Positions 19,488 through 29,276 of a stretch of DNA of 64,000 bases are shown in pieces (position 1 is the stretch's first letter; every line of letters begins with the position of its first letter). The translations under genes and the position numbers were made by a program. Under the pieces are notes generated by a model. The model made no database searches and had not been told where the DNA came from. It saw only the letters and a program-made list of their open reading frames with translations. The stretch is from Arsenophonus apicola (lineage in GTDB: Bacteria > Pseudomonadota > Gammaproteobacteria > Enterobacterales > Enterobacteriaceae), in assembly GCF_020268605.1 (NCBI RefSeq), contig NZ_CP084222.1, positions 2,046,001 to 2,110,000 of the forward strand. The letters are read 5' to 3'.

Positions 19488-21014
19488 ATGCAACGCACTG
19501 TAACAAAAACTAAAACTTTCTTTGGTCATCCCTATCCACTGAGTTCTCTCTTCTTAACTGAGATGTGGGAGCGTTTTTCATTTTACGGCGTGCGGCCACT
19601 GCTGATCCTCTTTATGAGCGCAACCTTATTGCAAGGAGGAATGGGATTAACAATCGAGCAAGCATCAGCTATCGTGGGTATTTTTGCAGGTGGCGTTTAT
19701 ATTACTTCACTCCCTGGAGGATGGTTAGCTGATAACTGGTTGGGACAACGTAAAGCGGTTTGGTATGGATCACTGATTATTGCATTAGGCCATCTTTCTA
19801 TCGCGTTGTCTGCCATCTGGGGTAATAGTCTATTTTTTATCGGATTATTATTCATTGTATTGGGAACTGGTTTATTTAAAACCTGTATTACTGTTATGGT
19901 TGGTACTCTGTATAGAAAAGATGATACTCGGCGTGATGGCGGATTTTCACTGTTCTATATGGGAATTAACATGGGCTCATTTATTGCACCGTTAATTATT
20001 GGCCCACTTTATGAAAAATATGGCTGGCATATCGGCTTTGGCCTGGGTGGAATTGGTATGCTGATTGCACTCCTTATCTTCCGATTTTATGCTGTCCCAC
20101 AAATGCGTCGCTATAGTAAAGAAACAGGCATTGCTGCTAGTTGGGAGCAACCAACAGTAAAGCGTAAAAACGTCGGTAAATGGATCACATTAGCAATGGT
20201 ATTGTTAGCTGCTATCGTGATACTTATTGCAACAGATATTGTGCCATTTAATGCCACCCTTGTGGCCAAAAGTTTTGCTTATATCATTGCCACTTTTGTT
20301 AGCCTCTATTTTATTTACATGTTTTTCTTGACGGGTTTAAATCAAAATGAACGGATGCGTTTGTTAGTCTGCCTTATCTTACTTATTTCAGCGACATTTT
20401 TCTGGTCAGCCTTTGAGCAAAAACCGACCTCATTTAACATTTTCGCTCGTGATTATACTGATCGCTATCTTACTAATGGCTTTGAAATTCCAACCATATG
20501 GTTTCAAGCAATTAATGCGCTGTTCATCATCATTCTTGCTCCGCTATTCAGTTGGCTATGGCCAACGATGGCTAAGCGCAATATAAATCTGACAAGTACC
20601 ACAAAATTTGTTATTGGCATCTTATTTGCTGCCGCTGGCTTTGCCATTATGATGGTAGCCGCAAATATAGTTATTACGCATAATATCATTGTTTCTCCCG
20701 TTTGGTTGATCAGCAGTATGCTACTATTAACTTTAGGTGAATTATGCTTAAGTCCAATTGGACTAGCAACAATGACACTATTGGCACCTAAAAAAATGCG
20801 CGGACAAGTCATGGGTCTTTGGTTTTGTGCCAGTGCGTTAGGTAATCTGGTTGCAGGAATTATGGCCGGAAATATCAATAAAGAACAATTACAGTCTATG
20901 CCAAGCCTCTTTTCCCAGGTTGCTATTGCATTAATAATTTGCGCTGCGGTGTTGGCAATCTTAATTATTCCGATCAGGAAAATGCTGCAGAACGCTAATC
21001 AACAAACAAGTTAG
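19488..21014 (+). CDS. Proton-dependent di/tripeptide transporter (POT/PTR family)
   Basis: Inner-membrane symporter importing short peptides with protons. The 508-residue product has about 12-14 hydrophobic segments and the family motif ExxERFxxY as EMWERFSFYG at about residues 25-34, plus LPGGWLADNWLGQRKAV and FSLFYMGINMGSFIAPLI. The N-terminus (FFGHPYPLSSLFLTEMWERF) differs from E. coli DtpA-D, so I do not give a Dtp symbol. A 7-8 bp hairpin at 21035-21058 follows the gene. For a host-associated cell, peptide uptake would supply amino acids (inference). Confidence 0.88.
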   Translation: MQRTVTKTKTFFGHPYPLSSLFLTEMWERFSFYGVRPLLILFMSATLLQGGMGLTIEQASAIVGIFAGGVYITSLPGGWLADNWLGQRKAVWYGSLIIALGHLSIALSAIWGNSLFFIGLLFIVLGTGLFKTCITVMVGTLYRKDDTRRDGGFSLFYMGINMGSFIAPLIIGPLYEKYGWHIGFGLGGIGMLIALLIFRFYAVPQMRRYSKETGIAASWEQPTVKRKNVGKWITLAMVLLAAIVILIATDIVPFNATLVAKSFAYIIATFVSLYFIYMFFLTGLNQNERMRLLVCLILLISATFFWSAFEQKPTSFNIFARDYTDRYLTNGFEIPTIWFQAINALFIIILAPLFSWLWPTMAKRNINLTSTTKFVIGILFAAAGFAIMMVAANIVITHNIIVSPVWLISSMLLLTLGELCLSPIGLATMTLLAPKKMRGQVMGLWFCASALGNLVAGIMAGNINKEQLQSMPSLFSQVAIALIICAAVLAILIIPIRKMLQNANQQTS

Positions 21015-21310
21015 GCCAAATAATTAATTTCTTCCCCTTAGTAAAAATTAAGGGGATCTATTAGTAAAATATTGTTACAAAAGTTCACTTCTCAATATAG
21101 TGCTATTAATATCGAACAAGAAGCAAAATTTAACCAATTTTTCATCATCAAAATAATAAGCTAATCATTAGCATGGCCAACAATAGCAGGTTATATTACA
21201 GTATAAATGAGCCCCAAGCGGCTCATCTAACATAACAAAACAGCTATCAACATTTTGATAAATCGTATTTATTGATGCTCACGCTATTACAAGTTTAAAA
21301 GGCAATCACG

Positions 21311-21841
21311 ATGACAATTGAATATGCAGTGATTAGTGGTGGATGTTTTTGGTGTACCGAAGCAATATTTAAAGAAGTAATTGGTGTAAAATCGGTAGAA
21401 AGCGGTTATAGCGGTGGAACGGTCGAAAACCCTACTTACGAACAGGTTTGTTCCGGTAAAACAGGGCATGCAGAAGCTATTCGCATCGCTTTTGATCCAC
21501 AACAAGTAAGCTATGATGAATTGCTAGCTATCCATTTCGCTACCCATGATCCAACACAGTTAAACCGACAAGGTAATGATATTGGTAGCCAATATCGTTC
21601 CGCTATTTTTTTCACCTCTGAGCAACAAAGGCAGGCTGCCGAAATGGCGGTAATCGATGCTCAAAAAAACCATACTGCACCAATAGTAACAACACTGGAG
21701 CTATTTAAAAAATGGTATCCGGCAGAAAAATATCATCAAAATTACTGGCAGAATGAAGGTCAACAGAACAGTTATTGTTTAGCCATAATCCCAGCCAAAT
21801 TACAAAAACTACGCTCTCTGTTTGCCAAGCAGAGTCGATGA
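21311..21841 (+). CDS. msrA: Peptide methionine-S-sulfoxide reductase
   Basis: Repairs oxidised methionine (S epimer) in proteins, regenerated by thioredoxin. The 176-residue product has the catalytic GGCFWCTE motif (C12, C15), SGYSGGTVENPTYEQVCSG, GHAEA, FATHDPTQLNRQGNDIGSQYRS and YHQNYW. It is the compact MsrA type, shorter at the N-terminus than E. coli MsrA (212). The spacer upstream contains ATGAGCC...GGCTCAT near 21206-21228, a possible small hairpin. Confidence 0.93.
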   Translation: MTIEYAVISGGCFWCTEAIFKEVIGVKSVESGYSGGTVENPTYEQVCSGKTGHAEAIRIAFDPQQVSYDELLAIHFATHDPTQLNRQGNDIGSQYRSAIFFTSEQQRQAAEMAVIDAQKNHTAPIVTTLELFKKWYPAEKYHQNYWQNEGQQNSYCLAIIPAKLQKLRSLFAKQSR

Positions 21842-22053
21842 CCATCATAAACAAACAGTCAACTTTTTACAAAAGAAATAATTAATTTAGCGTAAGAGAC
21901 TTTGCTGCTATTTTTTAGCAACATTGACTCACTTTTTATAAACGCTTATTCATTTATTCGCTATTTATTATTAGATAAGAAAAATCACTAACATTGGCTA
22001 ATTATTATTTTTTATCTTTTAAAAAAACCATTTTATGGTCTGCTATCTTAGTT

Positions 22054-22449
22054 TTACCCCCTTAAGCGATCATGCAGTTTTTTTAAATCACCTCTAGTTT
22101 TAACCTCCTTTTTTATAACATAATAGTTAATCTCATTATTCTTCATTTTATCAATTAGATCATCTAAATTTTTATCAACAATTTGCGTTTTAGGAGAATC
22201 ATTGACCTCTTTTAAAAGTCTACTTATCGACATTCTTACTACATCCCTGCCATTATCTCTATTACTACGCCCATTATGCGCCAAGTCATAATCATCTGGC
22301 TGATAGTTACTAGCAGCACTATTTTTTACCCCAATAAACTTATCAGGTAATGCTGAAGTATGGCTAATATCACTCGCTGTTGTATTTATAGAACTGTCAC
22401 TTAATAATCGTGTATAACCATGTTTAGAACCAATACCGAAATTATTCAT
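22054..22449 (-). CDS. Hypothetical soluble protein with Ser/Asn-rich N-terminus
   Basis: Not recognised. I take the ATG at 22449, which follows AGGTGAAGT; an upstream GTG at 22458 overlaps that ribosome site. The 131-residue product has no signal peptide or membrane segment. Residues 1-60 are polar (SDSSINTTASDISHTS); the last 60 are charged and probably helical (NLDDLIDKMKNNEINYYVIKKEVKTRGDLKKLHDRLRG). Flanked by AT-rich DNA and not in an operon. The polar N-terminus would fit a type III secreted protein, but nothing here proves that. Confidence 0.5.
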   Translation of the reverse strand: MNNFGIGSKHGYTRLLSDSSINTTASDISHTSALPDKFIGVKNSAASNYQPDDYDLAHNGRSNRDNGRDVVRMSISRLLKEVNDSPKTQIVDKNLDDLIDKMKNNEINYYVIKKEVKTRGDLKKLHDRLRG

Positions 22450-22756
22450 ATACTTCACCTAATAGAAATTAATTATTAATAAATATAATGAAAGCGAAAA
22501 ATCTATCCTACTTCGTTTTAGGCTAAAACAAAAATTCGCTTAATAAAATATTTAGTCTATTTAAGCTAGCTTGATTTTTTAATAACACAGAAGCTCTTGG
22601 CTAAATTAAGAATAAAGGTTCCGCCGAATTAAAAAGATACCAGATAAGAGCAATAAGCAATAGCGGCTTACTATAAATTGATATTAGTTGCTTTGAACAA
22701 ATTGAAGCAACTTTAAAGGGACAGAACCAACCAAAAATTATTTTTTAAGTGATATT
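22450..22756. other. AT-rich spacer
   Basis: About 300 bases, upstream of the 22054-22449 gene and downstream of the broken small secreted-protein gene. I see nothing that reads as a gene. Confidence 0.4.
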
Positions 22757-23188
22757 TTATTGACGAATCGTAAACTTACAATTCTCTGGCGCGGTTTTTT
22801 CACATACTTTATAAATAAGTCCAAAAGGTCCAGCTTCTTCTTTCCATAAATTACCTACAGTTTGGATAGTAAAATCTTTTTCATTCTTTGGTGTTAAACG
22901 CATATCAAGGGTTTTATCAACACCAACACGATAAGTACAATACTAAAATTTTATAGGAGCCGACTGACTTTCCGTAATTGCAAGCCCCATTTCAAAAGAT
23001 TGTACCGTAGTTTTTTCATCAATAATGCCTTGCAGCACGCCAAGCCACTCTCCATTTACTCCATTTGCGCGGAAAACACCATTACTACTTTCAATTTTAT
23101 TTAATGCCGGACAATTTTCAGTGGCTTGAGATGTCAAAGAGAAGCCAATCAATGATGTTGCTATCGTGAGAGTTACTAATTTTTTCAT
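22757..23188 (-). pseudogene. Small secreted protein cut by one in-frame TAG
   Basis: Frame of 143 codons interrupted only by TAG at 22943-22945. Before it: a signal peptide (MKKLVTLTIATSLIGFSLTSQA) and CPALNKIESSNGVFRANGVNGEWLGVL...SQSAPIKF. After it the same frame continues YCTYRVGVDKTLDMRLTP...LIYKVCEKTAPENCKFTIRQ and ends at 22757. The pattern of an N-terminal Cys-Pro and a late YCTY resembles DUF3757-type small secreted proteins; function unknown. CAG to TAG (Gln to stop) is the simplest origin. AGGAG precedes the ATG, and a 24-bp repeat array lies directly upstream. Confidence 0.75.
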
Positions 23189-23210
23189 GTCAAACGCTCC
23201 TTATTTATAC

Positions 23211-23318
23211 ATTTGTACAAACTACCATTTATATATTTACGTAGATCATGATTTGTATATTTACATAAATTATTATTTATATACTCATACAAGGTATTAT
23301 TTGTATAACAAAAAATAC
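23211..23318. repeat. Tandem array of imperfect 24-bp repeats
   Basis: Five starts of the unit ATTT(A/G)TATA... at 23211, 23227, 23251, 23275 and 23299. The middle three units are exactly 24 bases; the first is 16 and the last is incomplete. Example unit: ATTTGTATATTTACATAAAT plus TATT. The array begins 22 bases upstream of the ATG at 23188. Confidence 0.75.
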
Positions 23319-23867
23319 ATTAACACAAGATTATACTAAGTAAGAAATGACCTAATTAATTTACATTTACAACTGTTTTATAAAATATTCTATGGCATTA
23401 AAATAATTTAATGTTATTAAATTATTTATAACCGCTATTTTGTTAATAAAATAGTTATCTGTATTATTTTTCATTCTTTTTAACGTATAGATTATCGCGT
23501 CAAATAATATTATTTTTTTATGCCAATCTCTTACTGATTCTCTTAAGCGAATAAATCTAAAAACAAATGCTGCCAGCAGTCACAGCAAGAGTTGATTATT
23601 CAATTATTTATTGTTGAGGATTATACTTAACGCTAAAATTAGCTAGTAAAAAATAAAAGTTGAGGGATATCTGGTTAAAATACCTATTAAAGTAATAATA
23701 AAGCAATATTATCTTAGGTTAAGATAAATACTAATAATCAAATAATAAACTTTATAGTTAGCTAGAAAGAAAATAAAAAATTGCATTTTATAAAAAATAA
23801 CGAGCAAAATATTTACTTTCTTGATGAACATTAATAAAGGCAGCGTTAATCGCGCCACCCTTCAATC
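23319..23867. other. AT-rich spacer between repeat array and agp
   Basis: About 550 bases. No gene supported. It lies downstream of agp; I see no clear terminator. Confidence 0.4.
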
Positions 23868-25130
23868 CTACCTAATTAACAAAATTTCATCTTCTAATGC
23901 ATGCTGCATGTTCTTTTCAAAGTCATTCCAATTACATAGACCATTCCCATCAATAGGGCAATTTTTTAGTGATAAAGTTACCTGTTTTAGAGGGTTATTC
24001 AATGTCAAGGCCGTACCATAACGCAATTGATTTACTGACGGATAAATATATTCAATTTTTAGATAGTCTTTATTAGTTTTCTTATTATGCCAACGCTGAA
24101 ACACTAATTTTCCACCAATTGGCGTTTTTTCATATTGTTCAGGTAATTGATAAGGAGCGAAATCAAGAGCAGACATTACTGACGCGATATTTGAATCATG
24201 ACCAAACATAATAAGCAATTTTGAGCCTTCAATTTTGCGCCGTTGAACAAAATGCAAGTCAATATATTTTAATAGAGGTTTAGCTATATTTTTAGCAACT
24301 ATTTTAGTTGTAAATGCAACTGCATGATAGCCATTTTTAATTTTATTAAGTGTTTTCCATTGCTGTGGTGTATTAATTGTTCCCCACGCAACGTCTTTGT
24401 TAGCAAATCCTTCGTAATACTGAAGATCAAATACATCTACAGCATTGCTCGCTAATCCTAATGGGCCAAACACTAAGGGCTCTTTACCTGTACTAATAAT
24501 CATCTTATTTGGGTAGCTAACCAGATCGCATAACTTATCTCTTTTACATAGCGTTGAATTCTTAAAATCCAAAATCGTTGAAACTTGTTTATAAGCTTCA
24601 GCTAAATCCAAATGTGCTAATTTTTCTTTCATAGCGCTTATGGCTTGCCGCTTAAATTCTATACTATTATCAGTGATAACTGGAGCAAAAATAGGATCGA
24701 ACTCTCCTTCAGCCATATCAGCACGATAAAATGCTTTAACTATGCAATCAGGAAAAGCGCCGGAAATAAAAGATTGAGCTGAAGCAATAGTGCGTTGTTG
24801 GTTGTTTGCATAAACATAGACATTATTTGCATCTGAACATTCATCTTGACGCAATAGACCCATTCTTTCAAACCAAGACCTAAAGTAGCTACCTATATAA
24901 ATCTCTAATTGGTGGCCTTTATTCGTAAGATCTCCATTGTTTGTATGCCAAATAGGCCAAGGTTTACTCGTTGCACGCTTTAATATATCTGCATATATGA
25001 TAGGTGCTCTCAAATTATGCCTACTTAAAATTAAAACCTGTGTTAATTCATAATCTTGAAATTTTTCTACAGAATAAGTTACTGAGGGTGTTAAAATAAA
25101 AAGAAGGCATAACGTTAATATTTTTTTCAT
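23868..25130 (-). CDS. agp: Periplasmic glucose-1-phosphatase / histidine acid phosphatase
   Basis: Exported acid phosphatase that releases phosphate from glucose-1-phosphate and related esters. The 420-residue product (413 in E. coli Agp) has a signal peptide (MKKILTLCLLFILTPSVTYS), the active-site motif LSRHNLRAP with nucleophile H38, and the proton-donor motif FGHDSNIASV. Asn in RHN is normal for Agp, where phytases have RHG. Other Agp blocks include YANNQQRTIASAQ, LQYYEGF, VAWG, TPIGGKLVFQRWH and CPIDGNGLC. AGGAG lies at good spacing before the ATG. Confidence 0.92.
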   Translation of the reverse strand: MKKILTLCLLFILTPSVTYSVEKFQDYELTQVLILSRHNLRAPIIYADILKRATSKPWPIWHTNNGDLTNKGHQLEIYIGSYFRSWFERMGLLRQDECSDANNVYVYANNQQRTIASAQSFISGAFPDCIVKAFYRADMAEGEFDPIFAPVITDNSIEFKRQAISAMKEKLAHLDLAEAYKQVSTILDFKNSTLCKRDKLCDLVSYPNKMIISTGKEPLVFGPLGLASNAVDVFDLQYYEGFANKDVAWGTINTPQQWKTLNKIKNGYHAVAFTTKIVAKNIAKPLLKYIDLHFVQRRKIEGSKLLIMFGHDSNIASVMSALDFAPYQLPEQYEKTPIGGKLVFQRWHNKKTNKDYLKIEYIYPSVNQLRYGTALTLNNPLKQVTLSLKNCPIDGNGLCNWNDFEKNMQHALEDEILLIR

Positions 25131-25574
25131 CTTTTTAACGCTCCTTTAAAGTTAATAATAATTCATTTTATTAATAAGATTTTATTTAAATGGAGTCAAT
25201 TAAAAAATTTTATTTACAAAAAACACAGACACCTGTTGTTTTGATGAATATTTGTTAATTTATACATTAATTACATGAAATACAAGGGTATTTGGCACTA
25301 CATATTTAGTAATGGATTTTTCTTATATTATTAATAAGAAATTTATTAGCGCCACATAATATTTATTTAACATTCTGTAACATTTCACATACCTTTAGCA
25401 AATAGATATTGTCGCAATAATAAGAATAATATACTAATTAAGGTAATATATTAGTGAAAAAAACTAAACCGATTATTTAACCACAGGCGAGGAATTATAA
25501 AAAAATCCCATATAATAATTATTGTTATTTAAGATAGGCATTTGCTATTATTAAATTTAACTTGGCATTACTAC

Positions 25575-25608
25575 AAAAAAAAAGCCAGCATCGCCAAAAT
25601 GACTGGCT
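25575..25608 (-). terminator. Orphan intrinsic terminator, minus strand
   Basis: Minus strand AGCCAGTCAT, loop TTTGGCG, ATGCTGGCT: a 9-bp stem with one bulged A, followed by nine T. No gene lies upstream on that strand for over 1 kb (the next is at 26804), so it may end a small RNA or mark a lost gene. Confidence 0.7.
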
Positions 25609-26470
25609 CTAAACACACAAGGAAAATAATGTTTTTTATAAAATTACTTGTCTACTCTAATAAATAAGAGTAAAAATATCAGCATTTTAAAATAGTGTTT
25701 ATTTCAACCAACTTATAGGCATATAAATTCTTTATCAATAGATAAAAGATTAGCGACTAAAATATAAGCAATAAAAAATATTACAAATAAACGTATTAAA
25801 ATGATAAAATATTGAGTTCTAACTTAAATGAAAATTAATTAGTAAATCTCAATATTAACTCGGTTTTATTGAGTTGAATAACTTACATTCTCTATGAATA
25901 ATAGATACCCTTCTCAAATCAACAAATCTTACGATAAAATTTTCTAATTAAATTCTCAAGTTGCTATTTTAGCAAGTAATAAATGACTAATTATTTTTTA
26001 TACCTATGTACTATTTATTATTAATTTTTTACTAAAAAACGCTCATTTTGATCAATATCTAAAATATAATAAAATTAACAATCCCTAAAGTGTTGGCGCC
26101 AATAATGTCATAAAGAATAATAATGGTTAAAACTAAAGCAACTAATTATTGTTTAACCACTTTGATAAAAAATTATTTTATAGAATATCTATCCGTAACT
26201 TCTCTAATTATAGTAAGCATAAAGATACCAATAATCAGAAAAATCATAGCTCACAAAAACTAACGATTTAACACTAGTAACAATGTAGATAGCATTTTGT
26301 TTAAACGTGTTAGTAATACATTTTTCATTGCCCTCAAGTTCAGTAAAATTTAATACACCAAGTGATAGATATTAAAAGAAAATATAAATCTTAGTTAATG
26401 TTATCATTATAAATTAAACCAAAACAAAATTTATAGAATAAATCATACCTAAAATAGTCACATAAAAAAA

Positions 26471-26548
26471 ATTGATATAAACGATCAATACTTCCATATA
26501 TGATAGACTTAAGCTATTGTAATACAATTATCGATCGTTTATATCAAT
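26471..26548. repeat. 16-bp perfect inverted repeat with 46-base spacer
   Basis: ATTGATATAAACGATC at 26471-26486 and its exact reverse complement at 26533-26548. The spacer is AT-rich and not coding. Confidence 0.8.
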
Positions 26549-26803
26549 AATTTCCGCAATATTTATATTTAAATAAAAATTTCTATGATAATATTTTCCG
26601 TTTTAATATTAATACTTCTATTTTACAACTCTATAACCATAAAAATATCACAACTTACTTTAAAAGAGTAAGTGTTTTTTAATCAATAGAATGCCAAAAA
26701 AATAAGTAAATTTGGAGTTTAGAATATCGTTTAACATAATAGTAAAAAGCCATTTTTAATTATAAAAAAATAAATACAACCTATTAGCTACTTTTGCCGA
26801 TTT

Positions 26804-27172
26804 TTAATTTCCAAATAATTTTTCTGTGTACTGCTGACATACATTGCTTCGTTGCCCTTTCCCATTAAAATATCTATCAACGTAGCATTTTTTATCCTTT
26901 ATGTCGCAAAATACCCCATTATCAAATGTAAAGGCCGTTTTATCAAATAAACCTTGAGACAATAAGCGATTAGCTTGTTTTTTACCTAAATATTTTTCGG
27001 TTAAACTGACTGACACTCCTACAATACTATCAACACATATATATCTATCACATAGTACATTAGGTTGTGGTGAAATAAGCAATTTCCATGAGATAGCCAA
27101 ACTAAAAGCTGAAAAGAAAAATAAAACGACGCTTAATAACAATAATATAAATTTATTCATAAAAATATTCAT
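26804..27172 (-). CDS. YcgJ-like small exported protein
   Basis: A 122-residue protein with a strong N-terminal hydrophobic segment (FILLLLSVVLFFFSAFSLA), a signal peptide or anchor. The rest carries paired cysteines (VLCDRYICVDS; VFCDIKDKKCYVDRYF) and the block LTEKYLGKKQANRLL, followed by FTFDNGVFCD. This resembles the YcgJ family of enterobacteria, of unknown function. The start at 27172 has AAGGG seven bases upstream; a second ATG is four codons in. Family call is from memory. Confidence 0.6.
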   Translation of the reverse strand: MNIFMNKFILLLLSVVLFFFSAFSLAISWKLLISPQPNVLCDRYICVDSIVGVSVSLTEKYLGKKQANRLLSQGLFDKTAFTFDNGVFCDIKDKKCYVDRYFNGKGQRSNVCQQYTEKLFGN

Positions 27173-27899
27173 TATTTAACCCTTAACTAAAAAATAAATA
27201 AAGTATCCAATCCAAAACTTATCAAGCAATACTATAATCTCTATTTTACATTTTGCCGTATAAAATAAAAATAGACATTTTAAGCAACATAATAATTATT
27301 TAACATTAATAAAAAAATGTTATTGTAATTAACCTATTGAGTTTATGTAATTAAATTAGGTGTTAAGTATTAAATATCCTATGATAATAAAAGTAATGAT
27401 TTAATTTTTTGTATAGCTATCGCATAAAATTTTTCAACAATTTTATATCAACTATCAATTGATTACATGATAATTATATTATAATTGTTATTCAATTATA
27501 ATACTTGTCAAAATTTAGCAATATAGGCATCCATTATGCCCCAAAACAGTGTTAACATCATCATATCGCAATCTTTTACCTCTGCTATTTTTATGATCGT
27601 AAACAGATGACCATAAAATGTAGAAATGATCCTATAAAATTAAAATTGCAAAATAAGAGGAAAAATTACTATAAAAAAATACTACAATTAGTTAAAGTAA
27701 GCATGGTTAACACATTTTAATTAAATACTTCAATACAACAAAATTATAACATTAGAGACATAACTGTTTTATTGCAGATTACTAACTTATAGCGCTAAAG
27801 TTTTTGGCAAAATAACATAAAAATTAGAATATTATGTCATTTATTTTGTTAATCGAACAGCAAGTCAATTAACAAGCGGGCTAACTATCAGGGTATATT
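27173..27899. other. AT-rich spacer before the glycosyltransferase
   Basis: About 730 bases, very AT-rich. A 24-codon plus-strand frame from the ATG at 27537 (MPQNSVNIII...) is too short to support. Nothing else seen. Confidence 0.4.
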
Positions 27900-29023
27900 A
27901 TGAATACATCCATTATCTATACCGAATCTTCGATGAATTTTGGTGGCCAGGAAGCTCAAGCTTTACTACAAATGAAAGGCTTAATACATCGAGGCTTTAA
28001 CGTAACTTTAGCTTGCCATATCGACAGTCAAATTGCCCATGAAGCAAAAAAAAAATAACATTCCAATCCATCATGTTTCATTTACTAATAGTGCTCATCC
28101 CTCGTCAATCATACGCCTACGCAAACTACTTCGCCAACAGCAAACAATTTTAGCCGTTTGCCACAGTGGCCATGATGCGAATAATCTTGCCATCGCTGTA
28201 AAAACACTAGCGAAGAAACAACGACCATGTGTACTGAGACAAAAGACCTATCTGTCAGGTAAAATAAAAGCCTTCAGTATGAATTATTTATTCGATTATG
28301 TTATTGTCCCTAGCGAACCAATGCGGGAAACATTAATACAAAGTGGTTGTTTGTCACAAAAGGTTAAGGTTGTTCATCCTGGATTTGATTTTTCTAAAAT
28401 GGTTGCGGAAAATCATACCCCTGTCGCTGATGATATTTTAACTTGGATAAATGAAGGAACAGCCCCAATCATAATTCAAGTTGGTATGCTAAGAGAAGAA
28501 AAAGGACATGATATTATTTTAGCCGCACTCGCCCAATTAAAGCGACAAGACCGTTTATTTCGTTATTCAATTATTGGCGATGGCGCTTGTAAGGCTAAAT
28601 TACAGAAAGAAATTATCGACTATGATTTAGAATCTGAAACACTTCTCGCCGGTATTGTTTTTCCTTCTTCCTCCATATATTCCTACGCATCTTTAACTGT
28701 AATTCCTTCTACTAAAGAAGCATTTGGTATGGTAGCAGTTGAATCACTTTTTTTCGCTGTACCGGTCTTTGCTAGTAATGTGGGTGGGCTACCTGATATT
28801 ATCCAAGATAAAAGTAATGGACTGTTATTGCCACCATCTGATATCAACAATTGGGTAGCCGCTATTGATGATTTTACAGCAACCTAAAAAATATCAAGAG
28901 ATGGCTCAACGCGGACAACTTCAAGTAACCAAGAAATTTTCAATTGAATCATGCTTATTTCGTTTATTACAAATTGGCAAAGTGTCGGATATTAATTCAA
29001 ACAATAAAACCAATCAGGAATGA
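27900..29023 (+). pseudogene. GT4-type glycosyltransferase with two one-base shifts
   Basis: Three segments in successive frames form one family-4 glycosyltransferase. Segment 1 (ATG at 27900): MNTSIIYTESSMNFGGQEAQ...CHIDSQIAHEAKKK, then TAA straight after a run of ten A (28046-28055); nine A would keep the frame into NNIPIHHVSFTNS. Segment 2 (to 28887) holds the donor-binding half: IIQVGMLREEKGHDIILAAL, FRYSIIGDGACK, TVIPSTKEAFGMVAVESLF (the E-x7-E region) and GGLPDIIQDKSNGLLL. A second shift at the T-run 28872-28875 separates the tail LQQPKKYQEMAQRG. Role: probably LPS or surface-glycan assembly, given the deacetylase next door. A-run slippage could restore some protein. Confidence 0.85.
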
Positions 29024-29276
29024 TAAATAACTAACTAAAGTCAGGTGTTGATAGATGAAAAAAAATCTGTTGCTGATAGATAATTTAACAAATGATGCTA
29101 ATAATTAACTATATTTGTCTTCTAATCACACAAATAATTGGTGTTCACTCTTTTTCTCTAACTATTTGATTGATTAATAAAATCAACATTCGCACAACAT
29201 ATTAAATACTTGCCATTATGCTAATAATTGAGTAAAAATAGTTTATTACCTATTAATCTATGATTTTATTAATATA

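Larger units (their letters stand above)
25131..26803. other. 1.7-kb gene-poor AT-rich region
   Basis: No supported coding sequence on either strand; stop codons are dense in all frames. It contains an orphan minus-strand terminator (25575-25608), a 10-bp palindrome TTGGCGCCAA at 26093-26102, and a 16-bp inverted repeat at 26471-26548. Probably eroded genes. Confidence 0.6.

Noticed and set aside
23211..23318. Repeat array as a CRISPR
   Set aside because: Units are tandem and imperfect at 24 bases with no spacers, and there are no cas genes.
23868..25130. RHN instead of RHG in the phosphatase active site as a damaging mutation
   Set aside because: RHNLRAP is the normal motif of Agp-type glucose-1-phosphatases.
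26093..26102. GC-rich palindrome TTGGCGCCAA in the gene-poor region
   Set aside because: Single short palindrome with no adjacent gene or promoter; not enough to call an operator.
27537..27611. 24-codon frame MPQNSVNIII...
   Set aside because: Too short, no ribosome site or recognised family.
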